NCBI GenBank assembly: GCA_002719425.1
Contig: PBHA01000018.1
Span: forward strand, 5,280-69,279
Source of the DNA: Chloroflexota bacterium
GTDB lineage: Bacteria > Chloroflexota > Dehalococcoidia > UBA1151 > TMED-70
DNA: 64,000 nt
Reading direction: 5' to 3'
Position numbers and translations under genes: made by a program. Below the pieces are notes generated by a model that was given only the letters and a program-made list of their open reading frames with translations, did no database searches and was not told the origin of the DNA. Shown here one piece after another: positions 28,264 through 39,441 of the stretch. Position 1 is the first letter of the stretch, and every line of letters begins with the position of its first letter.

Positions 28264-29433
28264 TTATATACTTTCTATGTTGCTAATCAATGAATCTAAG
28301 AAATTTGAAGCAGGTACACCATCTAATGCTCTATGATCAAAAGTTAATGACAAGAATATAAAATTACTTTCAAGAAGGTTTCTATCTTCATCCAAAGAAA
28401 GATCTTTAGTAATCTTTCCAACTCCAAGAATAGCAACCTCGGGGGGATTTATAATCGGATTGAAATACTCAACATTATATGATGAAAGATTTGAAATAGT
28501 AAAACTGGATCCATTTATTTCATCTGGTAAAATTTTATTAGCTTTGATCTTTTTTGAAAATTCTCTTATTTCCTTACTTATATCTAAATAATTTTTATCT
28601 TGAGAGTTTTTGATTACTGGAACAATTAACCCATCAGATACTGCCATAGCTACACCCAGATTTATATTTTTCCAAATTTTCATTTCATTATTTTCGTAGT
28701 GAGAATTTAATTTAGGGTGTTTTTGCAATGTATCTGAGACTATTTTTACTAAAAGGTCATTAATTTGTGGTCTGATTTTATGAGGCCTCCATTCGGAGAT
28801 TAATTTTTTTTGATAATTCAATAAATTATCCACACAAGCTTTAGAATTTAGTGTTACAAGAGGGTTACTAGCGCTCGAGTACATTCTTTCTGCAATTATT
28901 TGTCTTACATTGTTATTCACCAAAGAATCGCCTAAAATGAGTGAAGGATTAGAAACACTACTCTCTACTTGGCTTGATTCGGAAGCTTTTTTAACATCAT
29001 CCTCGGTTATTCGTCCTGAAGGACCTGTTCCAACAATATTAGATATATCAACATTTAATTTTTTTGCTAAATTTCTGGCTCTTGGGGATGCTACAGATTT
29101 ACTATTTGAATTATTTATTTTAATCTTCTTTGAGGGTGGTTCTTTTATTTTTTCAACTTCAGTTTCTTTTATTTCAATATCTGAAATATTTTCACCTTCA
29201 AGTAAAATCATTCCTAAAACTGTGCCAACTGGAACTAATTTTCCCTCTTCTACATCAATTCTTCCCAAAATCCCATCTGCAGGAGCTTCAACAGCTGCAT
29301 TCACTTTTGTAGATTCGATTTCAACTAGTTCATCTCCTTTGTTTATTTGATCTCCTTGGTTTTTTAGCCACTTTACAACTGTACCGTCATTCATAGCCAT
29401 TCCCCATTGTGGCAGATTTATTTCTCTTGGCAT
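28264..29433 (-). CDS. acoC: 2-oxoacid/acetoin dehydrogenase E2 (lipoyl acyltransferase)
   Basis: The E2 core of a 2-oxoacid-type dehydrogenase complex, 389 residues. A single lipoyl domain spans about residues 1-78 with the lipoyl lysine in EIESTKVNAAV. A peripheral-subunit-binding domain follows around residue 110 (SPRARNLAKKLNVDIS, GPSGRITEDDV). A catalytic domain ends in FDHRALDGVPAS with the His-x3-Asp-Gly active site. The ribosome site GGGGGA lies close before the ATG. The substrate may be acetoin, because acoX is adjacent, but pyruvate or branched-chain oxoacids cannot be excluded. It would use the E3 encoded at 13.4 kb. Confidence 0.88.
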   Translation of the reverse strand: MPREINLPQWGMAMNDGTVVKWLKNQGDQINKGDELVEIESTKVNAAVEAPADGILGRIDVEEGKLVPVGTVLGMILLEGENISDIEIKETEVEKIKEPPSKKIKINNSNSKSVASPRARNLAKKLNVDISNIVGTGPSGRITEDDVKKASESSQVESSVSNPSLILGDSLVNNNVRQIIAERMYSSASNPLVTLNSKACVDNLLNYQKKLISEWRPHKIRPQINDLLVKIVSDTLQKHPKLNSHYENNEMKIWKNINLGVAMAVSDGLIVPVIKNSQDKNYLDISKEIREFSKKIKANKILPDEINGSSFTISNLSSYNVEYFNPIINPPEVAILGVGKITKDLSLDEDRNLLESNFIFLSLTFDHRALDGVPASNFLDSLISNIESI

Positions 29434-29442
29434 TTTTCCCCC

Positions 29443-30402
29443 TTATTCCATGGTCTTCTTTACTGCTGTTATAACTTTTTCTTGATTAGGATAGACCAAT
29501 TTTTCCAGTGAAGGAGTATAAGGTATATGAACCTGTTCTGAGGCTACTTTCATTATAGGAGACTGCAAAAACCAAAAACCTTCCTGTGCTACTATTGAGG
29601 AAATCTCAGAAGCTGCAGAACATACCTTATGAGCAGGGTCTACAACAATCAGTCTTCCTGTTTTTTCTACCGAATTTAATATAGCTTCCTTATCTAATGG
29701 AACCAAAGTTCTAGGGTTGATAACCTCTGCAGAAATTCCCTCTTTTTCAAGTTCAATTGCAGCAGCCAATGATAAATTAACTGATCCAGCAATTCCTACA
29801 ATAGTACAATCTGTTCCTTCTTTTACTATTTCAGCCTTTCCAAAAGGAATACTTTCATCAGTCACTTCTCCTCTAGTTCCATATAAGTTTGCATCCTCAA
29901 AAATAATTACAGGATCATCATCTCTGACTGCTGTTTTGAGCAAGCCTTTGGCATCAGAAGAGTTTGCAGGAACTGCAATCTTAATACCAGGCATGTTCAT
30001 AAACATAGGATATGGTCGATCTGAATGATGAGCTGCAGAGCCACTTCCATACATCATAGAAGCTCTGTAAACAACAGGAAGTGTTGCTTGACCACCAAAC
30101 ATATATCTCATTTTTGCTGCTTGTGAAATTAATTGATCCATTGCTACCCACATAAAACTAGTTACAGTTTCAACAATAGGTCTCATTCCAACTAGAGATG
30201 CTCCGATAGCTGCTCCAAAAAAACCATTTTCAGAAAGAGGCGTATCTAGAACCCTATCTTCACCAAATTCTTTTAGAAGATTAGCAGTTGCTCCATATAC
30301 GGATAGTCTTATGTCTTCTCCCATAATAAAAACATTTTCATCTCTTCTCATTTCCTCAGCAATAGCCTCATTTATGGCTTCTGCAAAAATCTTTTCAGAC
30401 AT
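29443..30402 (-). CDS. acoB: Dehydrogenase E1 component, beta subunit
   Basis: The transketolase-like beta subunit (319 residues) of the TPP-dependent E1, pairing with the alpha subunit encoded 15 bases upstream. Typical segments are EAINEAIAEEMRRD, FIMGEDIRLSVYG, DTPLSENGFFGAAIG with the TPP-contact Glu, and GSGSAAHHSDRPYPMF with the paired histidines. The C-terminal domain contains NPRTLVPLDKEAI and VDPAHKVCSAASEI. The protein is full length. The E2 gene follows after nine bases. Confidence 0.92.
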   Translation of the reverse strand: MSEKIFAEAINEAIAEEMRRDENVFIMGEDIRLSVYGATANLLKEFGEDRVLDTPLSENGFFGAAIGASLVGMRPIVETVTSFMWVAMDQLISQAAKMRYMFGGQATLPVVYRASMMYGSGSAAHHSDRPYPMFMNMPGIKIAVPANSSDAKGLLKTAVRDDDPVIIFEDANLYGTRGEVTDESIPFGKAEIVKEGTDCTIVGIAGSVNLSLAAAIELEKEGISAEVINPRTLVPLDKEAILNSVEKTGRLIVVDPAHKVCSAASEISSIVAQEGFWFLQSPIMKVASEQVHIPYTPSLEKLVYPNQEKVITAVKKTME

Positions 30403-30417
30403 AGTTACTCCTTATCT

Positions 30418-31407
30418 TTAGGGATTTTGTATTGGATTTGCCCACATGTCTTCGAACAAGTCTTCCGGTTCAGGGAATTTACTGTTTCTGGCAAACTCTA
30501 CAGCTTCTTCTATTTGTTTTTTTGAATCAGATTCAATTTTATTTGTCTCTTCTATAGACAAAATACCTCTATCAATAAGCTTTTGCGTATGAATTGATAT
30601 AGGATCTCTTTCTCTCCATTTAGAAATCTCTTCTGATGTTCTATACTCTCCTCTTCGAACTCTTCCTAAACCCAATGAGTGCTCTTCAAATCTGTATGTT
30701 AGACCTTCAATAAGAGTTGGCCCTTCTCCATTTCTAGCTCGCTTTACAGCTTCACTTGTTGCCTCATACATAGCTTCAACATTTTGTCCATCAACTAAAA
30801 TTCCAGGCATATTGTATGCTTGTGCTCTGTCAGAAACATTTTCTACTGCTACAGAATTTTGATAAGAAGTAGTAATTGCGAACTGATTATTTTCACAAAC
30901 AAATATGACAGGTAATTTCCAAATCGAAGCTAAATTCATTGATTCATGACATGCTCCTTGGTTTGACGCTCCATCTCCAAAAAAAACTACTGAAACAAAG
31001 TTGTTTTTAGAGATTTTTGAAGCAAGCCCAGCGCCTGTAGCTACAGGTACTGAAGAGGCAACTATTCCTGATTCCCCCAAAATACCCACAGAGAAATCTG
31101 CTAGATGCATGGAACCACCTTTTCCTTTACAATAACCATCAACTCTTCCGTAAAGCTCGGCCATGGCTTTCTTCACACTTCCACCTTTGGCTAAGGGGTG
31201 GCCGTGAGATCTGTGATTTCCTGCAATATAATCAGAATCTTTTAAAGCTAAACATACCCCTACGGCAACCGCTTCTTCACCAATATAAGGATGAGCAGCA
31301 CCAACAAATTCTCCTGCTTCATGAACTTCCATAACTTTTTCTTCAAAATTTCTAATAGTCCACATTCTTTCAAGCATTAGCTTTTGTATATCTTTGGTTA
31401 TTTCCAT
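30418..31407 (-). CDS. acoA: Dehydrogenase E1 component, alpha subunit
   Basis: The TPP-binding alpha subunit, 329 residues. The thiamine-diphosphate motif starts at FFGDGASNQGACHES and ends at CENNQFAITT, and the phosphorylation-loop-like YRFEEHSLGLG lies further on. SHGHPLAKGGSVKKAM and KGKGGSMHLAD are standard for acetoin/pyruvate dehydrogenase E1alpha. It is the first gene of the E1alpha-E1beta-E2-AcoX-VOC operon and is divergent from gyrB across 230 bases. The decarboxylated substrate is inferred from the AcoX neighbour rather than from diagnostic residues. Confidence 0.92.
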   Translation of the reverse strand: MEITKDIQKLMLERMWTIRNFEEKVMEVHEAGEFVGAAHPYIGEEAVAVGVCLALKDSDYIAGNHRSHGHPLAKGGSVKKAMAELYGRVDGYCKGKGGSMHLADFSVGILGESGIVASSVPVATGAGLASKISKNNFVSVVFFGDGASNQGACHESMNLASIWKLPVIFVCENNQFAITTSYQNSVAVENVSDRAQAYNMPGILVDGQNVEAMYEATSEAVKRARNGEGPTLIEGLTYRFEEHSLGLGRVRRGEYRTSEEISKWRERDPISIHTQKLIDRGILSIEETNKIESDSKKQIEEAVEFARNSKFPEPEDLFEDMWANPIQNP

Positions 31408-31538
31408 ATATTTATCCTAAAATTTTTTTCTCTTGGGAAACATCTTCATGTTGGGAAATAATATTGTCAAGTTTTTATAGTTTCTTTTTACTTTAGATAT
31501 AAACAAGTTTGATTTTTTCTCAAAAGAAAGAATATTTC

Positions 31539-34402
<2,864 letters not shown>

Positions 34403-34406
<4 letters not shown>

Positions 34407-34957
34407 ATAAACTCTCCTTCGGAGTTAATTTGAAAAATTGATTCATATTTTATACCTTGATCTTCTATCTTTTCTCTTCCTCCCATTTTTCTATCCAAAA
34501 CACTCAATACAAGTTTAATTTGGCATCCAAAATCAATCACAGCTTCCATAGACTGGATTAATGAGCCACCAGTAGAAATAGTATCATCCAACACTATTAC
34601 TGATGCTCCTGGCTCAATATTACCTTCGATTTTTTTTTGAGTCCCATGATCTTTTTTATCAGATCTGACAAAAAAACCTCTTAAGGGAATTTTATTATCA
34701 TAAGATAGAGCAACAACAGCTCCTATAATCGGCACAGCGGCTACAGCAGGGCCTCCAACAAATTCTATATTATTTTTATTTGCTTTCTCTATAACCCAGT
34801 CAGCAATTATCTTCGAGGAAATAGGGTCCATAGACAAAAGCCTTCCGTCAAAATAAAAATTAGATTTTAGTCCACTAGACAACGTAAAGTCCCCATAAAC
34901 TAATGCTTTGAGACTCAAAGCCCTATTGTAAAGCTGTTTTTTCTTTTCACTATTCAT
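34403..34957 (-). CDS. pyrE: Orotate phosphoribosyltransferase
   Basis: PyrE (184 residues) joins orotate and PRPP to give OMP in pyrimidine synthesis. The PRPP-binding motif VIVLDDTISTGGS is intact. The N-terminal segment FTLSSGLKSNFYFDGR carries substrate contacts, FVGGPAVAAVPIIGA and GFFVRSDKKDHGTQ the catalytic loop. It overlaps nadD by eight bases and the MazG-like gene by four, so obgE-nadD-pyrE-mazG-like is a tight leftward operon. The length is shorter than the enteric form (about 213) but normal for this clade of short PyrE. Confidence 0.93.
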
Positions 34958-35552
34958 TTTTATATAAATTATTATCGGTTATATATTTAACTATTTCTAT
35001 TGGAGTGTCATTAACAATTGGCTTATTTGAAAATATTTTATTTCTTATCAACGTTGAACTCAAATCCGAAATATCATCAAAGAAAATTATATTATCAACT
35101 TCCTTTGCTTCGAAATTTGAATCAGATCTTTTTATAACTAAAAAGTTATAATCTCTAAGAAGTTCATCACCTTTTTTCCACATATTAATTTCCTTATAAG
35201 AGTCTAGACCTAATACAATAGTATCTATTTTAGGATAATGAGGTTTTTCGTTCAAAAAATTAATAGTATCGTATGTATAACTTGGAGAATCTCTATGAAC
35301 TTCAAAATCAATAAGTTCTATTTTTGAAAAGTTTTTCAAAGCAATCGAACACATTTCATATCTTTGCAATGGTGTCGCGAGAGGTTTTGATTGTTTCATA
35401 TAAGGGTTGCCTGCAGGGACAATACAAAATCTTTCAGGATTTATTTTTTTATTAATTCTTTTGATTATTTCAATGTGACCAAAATGAATTGGATCAAAAG
35501 TACCTCCAAAAAAGAGCGATTTAATTTTTTTAATCTTGCCATGAAAATTCAT
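34950..35552 (-). CDS. nadD: Nicotinate-nucleotide adenylyltransferase
   Basis: NadD (200 residues) transfers AMP to nicotinate mononucleotide in NAD synthesis. The nucleotidyltransferase signature FFGGTFDPIHFGHIEI contains the HxGH-type motif, and the C-terminal ISDLSSTLIRNKI is the second conserved motif. SYTYDTINFL and VLGLDSYKEIN are typical of NadD. It overlaps obgE upstream by 23 bases and pyrE downstream by eight. An Obg-NadD adjacency is common in bacteria, which supports the call. Confidence 0.92.
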   Translation of the reverse strand: MNFHGKIKKIKSLFFGGTFDPIHFGHIEIIKRINKKINPERFCIVPAGNPYMKQSKPLATPLQRYEMCSIALKNFSKIELIDFEVHRDSPSYTYDTINFLNEKPHYPKIDTIVLGLDSYKEINMWKKGDELLRDYNFLVIKRSDSNFEAKEVDNIIFFDDISDLSSTLIRNKIFSNKPIVNDTPIEIVKYITDNNLYKNE

Positions 35553-36762
35553 AATTTGAAATTATTAATTTATCTCCTTTTTTTATTCCCAAATCAATTA
35601 ATTCTTTAGCAAGATTAGAGTTTTTGATTCTATACTGAAACTGAACTAAAGCTTTCCAGTTATTTAAGTCTGAACCTTCTGCCAATTGGACAAATGTTTT
35701 ATCTAAAACTTCATAATTTTCTTTGATTTTTTTTACTTTTAATTTTATTCCTTCATCTAAGGATATTGTAGGAACAAAATCTGAATGAGAAAAATATTCA
35801 AATTTATTTTTATTTGAATGAACATATTCAATAATATCCTTTTCATCGGTATTATTCGTAAAAAAGATTGGAACATTAAAAGTTTTATTAAGAGAGCTAG
35901 AAATTGATTTTTTTTCTGTTTCTGAAAATTTTTCTGATTTAGTTAAAACAACTATAGTTTTTTCGAGTAAAAGTTTTCTATCAAAATCAGAAAAGTTTTC
36001 GATAATATTTTCGAAGGAACCTTTAATGTCCTGATTTGAATCTATCATGAAACAAAATAATTTAGCAGAATGAATGTGTTTTATATATTTCATGCCTAAA
36101 CCTTTTTTATTTTCTATTCCTGGTAGCTCAACGACTGTGATATTCGAATATTTATACTTGGATACAGCTATGAATGGAACTTTCGTGGTAAAGGGATAAT
36201 CTTTTATCTCTGGCTTAGCATTAGAAATATTTCTAATGAAAGTAGATTTTCCGGTATTTGGTGATCCTAATAATAATAAATCAGAAGAAATTCTCAAATC
36301 CAGTTCCAGAGTATGCACAGGTGTTAATTGCCCTCCTTCAGCAAGCAAAGGTTCCTTATTTTGGGAAGAAACAAATGAAGTATTGCCTCTTCCTCCAACT
36401 CCACCTGAGAATAAAATTATTTCTTCGTCTTTTTCTAAAAGGGCTACCAAAAGTTTTTTTTCATGGCCATTAATTTCCCATACCAAACAACCAAAAGGAA
36501 GGTCAATTATCAGGTCTTTTCCCTTTTGACCCGATTTGTTTTGTTTGGAACCGTCAAAACCATTTTCAGCCGAAAACTTATTTTTATAAGAGTATTTTCT
36601 CAGGTCTGACAAATTCGGGTTAGATCTAATAATAATATTACCCCCGTTTCCTCCGTTTCCTCCATCAGGACCACCTCTAGAGTTATTTGAATCTTTATTA
36701 AAACTAACAGATCCTTTTCCACCGTCACCTGATTTAACTTTAATTATTAAACTATCTATCAT
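35530..36762 (-). CDS. obgE: GTPase Obg/CgtA with altered G3 and G4 motifs
   Basis: Obg (410 residues) is a ribosome-associated GTPase. The glycine-rich Obg fold is intact (GDGGKGSVSF, GGPDGGNGGNGGN), as are the P-loop GSPNTGKSTF, the effector region DYPFTTKVP and a C-terminal OCT domain ending DKLIISNYEFSW. Two nucleotide motifs deviate: G3, normally DIPG, reads ELPG (Glu212) with a shortened switch II, and G4, normally NKxD, reads TKSE (Thr274-Glu277). These positions set Mg2+ contact and guanine specificity, so nucleotide use may be changed. It is the first gene of the obgE-nadD-pyrE-mazG-like operon, 125 AT-rich bases after dnaA. Confidence 0.9.
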   Translation of the reverse strand: MIDSLIIKVKSGDGGKGSVSFNKDSNNSRGGPDGGNGGNGGNIIIRSNPNLSDLRKYSYKNKFSAENGFDGSKQNKSGQKGKDLIIDLPFGCLVWEINGHEKKLLVALLEKDEEIILFSGGVGGRGNTSFVSSQNKEPLLAEGGQLTPVHTLELDLRISSDLLLLGSPNTGKSTFIRNISNAKPEIKDYPFTTKVPFIAVSKYKYSNITVVELPGIENKKGLGMKYIKHIHSAKLFCFMIDSNQDIKGSFENIIENFSDFDRKLLLEKTIVVLTKSEKFSETEKKSISSSLNKTFNVPIFFTNNTDEKDIIEYVHSNKNKFEYFSHSDFVPTISLDEGIKLKVKKIKENYEVLDKTFVQLAEGSDLNNWKALVQFQYRIKNSNLAKELIDLGIKKGDKLIISNYEFSWQD

Positions 36763-36887
36763 ATATATATTTTAATAGTATTTAATAATATTGTTGAAAT
36801 TGTTTATATCAAGATAACTTATAATTGAATTTATTTTTTATATTTTTGTCAAAAAATGTTGATAGAAATAAATAATTGTTTAGGAAA

Positions 36888-38192
36888 TTAATTATTTAAT
36901 ATACTTTTCTCAATTTCCGCTTTTAATTGAACATTTTTTGACAGTTCTTTTTTTATTTTGTTGACAGAATATATTATTGTTGAATGATTTCTGTTTCCAA
37001 GTAATTTTCCTGCTTGAGATGTTGAAAAGTTTGATTTTTCTATAAGCAAATATGCTGCGAACTGTCTTGCATAGTTTGTTTTTTTATCATTTTTTCTACT
37101 TTTTAAGTCATTTTCATCAATTCCAAACATATATTTTATTAGAGAAAATATTTTCTCTATAGAAATAGTTATATCTTTTATATTTTCTAACTTATAGTCT
37201 GAGATAACATTAGCCACCATTTCTTGAGAAATACTTTTATTTAATAATTCTGAATGTGCTAGAAGTGACTTAATTATCCCCTCTATTTCACTGAATGAAT
37301 TGAATTTTTTTGAGGAAATATAGTCCACAATGCTTTCTTCAAATTCTGAGGTTGATTGTTTGATTTTATTTATAATATATTTTTTAGATGTCTCTTTATC
37401 TGGACTTTGAATTTTTACGATTAGACCAGACTTGAGTATTGAGGTTAACCTTGATGACATATTAACTTTTGTAGGATGATTGTATGAAGTTACAATAACC
37501 TGTTTTTCAGATAACTGTAATTGATTAATTATATGAATAAGTGATTCTACAGTTTGTTTTTTTCCAGAAAAAAAATCAATATCGTCAATTATGAATACAT
37601 CACAATTCCTATATTTTTTCATTTCTTCTAAATTATTGTTCTTTATAGACTTAACAAAATCGTTAGTGAAATGTTCACCAGTAACGGAAACTATATTTAA
37701 ACCTTTTATTTTTAATGTTTTGGCTATTGCTTGTATTAAGTGTGTTTTTCCTAAGCCCCATTCTCCATAAATGTAGAGAGGATTGTATAAACTACCAGGA
37801 GTTTCACATACTTTTTTAGCTGCAGCATAGGCAAGAAAGTTTGAAGTTCCTGTTATGAAGTTATTGAAATTAAATCGTGGATTTATCCAAGATCCTTTAA
37901 TATTTCCTGATTTTTTATTCTGAGAATTTTCTACTTCATTTGTTGATAGAACATATTTTGGTTTAAGGTTTTTTCCGGAAGTTTGCGCTAAAGCGTCATT
38001 GATAGATTCTTCAAGCCTTTGTGTGAGCATTTCAATTGCAAAAATACTTTCAACAGAGATTATTATTTCTTCGTCTTCTATTGCAAGAGCTTTAGTGTTT
38101 CTTAACCAGGTCTTATATGTACTTTCATCTACTACTAATTCAAGATAACCTAAGGCACCTGACCAAATATTTTTTGCATTTATATTTTCCAG
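36888..38192 (-). CDS. dnaA: Divergent DnaA initiator, CTG start
   Basis: A DnaA-family replication initiator. An ATG at 38030 gives 380 residues, but the open frame continues upstream and encodes a proper domain I (NIWSGALGYLELVVDESTYK, TWLRNTKAL). The best start is CTG at 38192, six bases after a perfect AGGAG, giving 434 residues. Walker A (GEWGLGKTHL) and Walker B (VFIIDDIDFF) are intact. Key regulatory residues differ from the norm: the box VII arginine finger is Ile252, the sensor II arginine is Ser309 and the other arginine of that helix is also Ser, the sensor I region reads TSYNHP, and the domain IV signature is GNRNHST with Asn402 for Asp. No dnaN is adjacent. It is either a derived initiator or a DnaA paralogue. 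Confidence 0.88.
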   Translation of the reverse strand: MENINAKNIWSGALGYLELVVDESTYKTWLRNTKALAIEDEEIIISVESIFAIEMLTQRLEESINDALAQTSGKNLKPKYVLSTNEVENSQNKKSGNIKGSWINPRFNFNNFITGTSNFLAYAAAKKVCETPGSLYNPLYIYGEWGLGKTHLIQAIAKTLKIKGLNIVSVTGEHFTNDFVKSIKNNNLEEMKKYRNCDVFIIDDIDFFSGKKQTVESLIHIINQLQLSEKQVIVTSYNHPTKVNMSSRLTSILKSGLIVKIQSPDKETSKKYIINKIKQSTSEFEESIVDYISSKKFNSFSEIEGIIKSLLAHSELLNKSISQEMVANVISDYKLENIKDITISIEKIFSLIKYMFGIDENDLKSRKNDKKTNYARQFAAYLLIEKSNFSTSQAGKLLGNRNHSTIIYSVNKIKKELSKNVQLKAEIEKSILNN

Positions 38193-38198
38193 AACAAA

Positions 38199-38203
38199 CT
38201 CCT
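38199..38203 (-). promoter_or_regulatory. Ribosome-binding site deciding the dnaA CTG start
   Basis: AGGAG on the minus strand, six bases before CTG at 38192 and overlapping the in-frame TAG stop at 38204. No ATG, GTG or TTG occurs in frame between this stop and residue 54 of the protein, so translation of domain I must start at a rare codon. Confidence 0.7.
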
Positions 38204-38204
38204 A

Positions 38205-38480
38205 AAAAATTTAAAAAAATTTAAATATAAATAAGTTTTTTATATAGCGATTCTTTTGCGACGAAGAACTTTTAACAAGCTTCTAAAATTAAGATAGAAG
38301 CTTCAAATACCGCATTTAAAAAAAATAGCATATCAAAATATTAATAAAAGTCTGAAATAATGAAATAACTTTCAATTTCTACTAAATTAATAGAAAATCA
38401 ATAATTTTTTTTTTGTTGTAAGATTGAATATAAATATTTGATACATAAACGCTTATAATTCTATTAAATAATTTAATTTT
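38205..38480. other. AT-rich dnaA-fmt spacer, possible origin region
   Basis: About 276 bases between divergent dnaA and fmt. It is mostly A/T and holds a perfect 9-base inverted repeat, AAGCTTCTA (38277-38285) and TAGAAGCTT (38295-38303), with a 9-base loop and no T-tract. It also holds a tandem TGAAATAA pair near 38353 and a perfect TATAAT at 38454-38459 that may serve fmt, although no -35 is well spaced. I found no TTATCCACA-type DnaA boxes. An origin role is possible from position and composition only. Confidence 0.35.
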
Positions 38481-39404
38481 ATGAACATAATATTTTTTGG
38501 ATCTCAAGATGAATCTATTGAATTATTAGCTGAAATATCTAATAATCATAATATTTTGGCTATAATCTCTAAGCCTTTGCCCAAAAATTCAAAAAGAAGA
38601 AAATTTATTAATCCCAAACTTTATGAATATTCTCAAAAAAATAATATTCTATTCTTATGTCCCAATAAATTAGACTCTACTTTTGAAGAAACAATTAAGT
38701 CTCTTGATCCTGATTTATCAATTGTTATGTCTTATGGAAAGATTCTTAAAAAAAACCTAATAAATATTCCTAGATACGGAACAATAAATATCCATCCATC
38801 TTTATTGCCTGTATATAGAGGCCCGTCACCTATTCAAAATACAATATTAAATCAAGATAAAAAAACTGGCTTCACTGTTATACAAATGGATGAGGGTGTA
38901 GATACTGGAGACATCTTATACAAAAGCAAAAAATATGATCTTAATTTGGATGAAACTTATACTGAATTATTAAGATTTTTATTTAATGAATCTTCAAAAA
39001 TAATAAATAATTTATTAAGTAAAATTGATAATAAGGAGCTATGCACCCAAAAACAAAATAACAAATTAGCCACCTATACAAGTTTAATTGAAAAAAAATC
39101 AGGAGAAATTAATTGGGATGTTGAAGCATCTAGTATATATGCAAAATTTAGAGCTTTTAGCGAATGGCCAAAGATTTACTCATTTTTCAATCAAAAAAGA
39201 TTTATAATCCATGACCTGCTTGTTTCAGACTATAAATCAACTAATCCAGGAAATTTGGAAAAAATAGATGGAAAAATTTGTGTTCACACATCTACTCAAA
39301 ATATAATTTTAAGTCAAATTCAATTTGACGGAAAAAAAATTATAGATGCCTCCGCGCATTTCAGTAATTTTGATTTATCTAAAATAAACTTAAGGACTAA
39401 CTAA
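38481..39404 (+). CDS. fmt: Methionyl-tRNA formyltransferase
   Basis: Fmt (307 residues) formylates initiator Met-tRNA using 10-formyl-THF. The formyltransferase core is clear: INIHPSLLPVYRGPSPI carries the catalytic Asn and His, and MDEGVDTGDIL carries the catalytic Asp. The C-terminal OB-fold domain is present (SGEINWDVEASSIYAKFRAF). The N-terminus reads IIFFGSQDESIELL rather than the usual FxGTPxFA, a mild divergence. It lies divergent from dnaA. def, its usual partner, is not nearby. The start ATG follows a perfect -10-like hexamer by 21 bases. Confidence 0.92.
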   Translation: MNIIFFGSQDESIELLAEISNNHNILAIISKPLPKNSKRRKFINPKLYEYSQKNNILFLCPNKLDSTFEETIKSLDPDLSIVMSYGKILKKNLINIPRYGTINIHPSLLPVYRGPSPIQNTILNQDKKTGFTVIQMDEGVDTGDILYKSKKYDLNLDETYTELLRFLFNESSKIINNLLSKIDNKELCTQKQNNKLATYTSLIEKKSGEINWDVEASSIYAKFRAFSEWPKIYSFFNQKRFIIHDLLVSDYKSTNPGNLEKIDGKICVHTSTQNIILSQIQFDGKKIIDASAHFSNFDLSKINLRTN

Positions 39405-39441
39405 TTTCTAATTGATATCCTTAAATAATAGTAAAAAAAAA

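Noticed and set aside
36847..36852. TTGACA on the minus strand as an obgE promoter
   Set aside because: No acceptable -10 hexamer at 16-18 bases; left unannotated.
36888..38030. A 380-residue DnaA starting at the ATG
   Set aside because: It lacks domain I, which is encoded in the same open frame upstream after a good ribosome site, so the longer CTG start is preferred.
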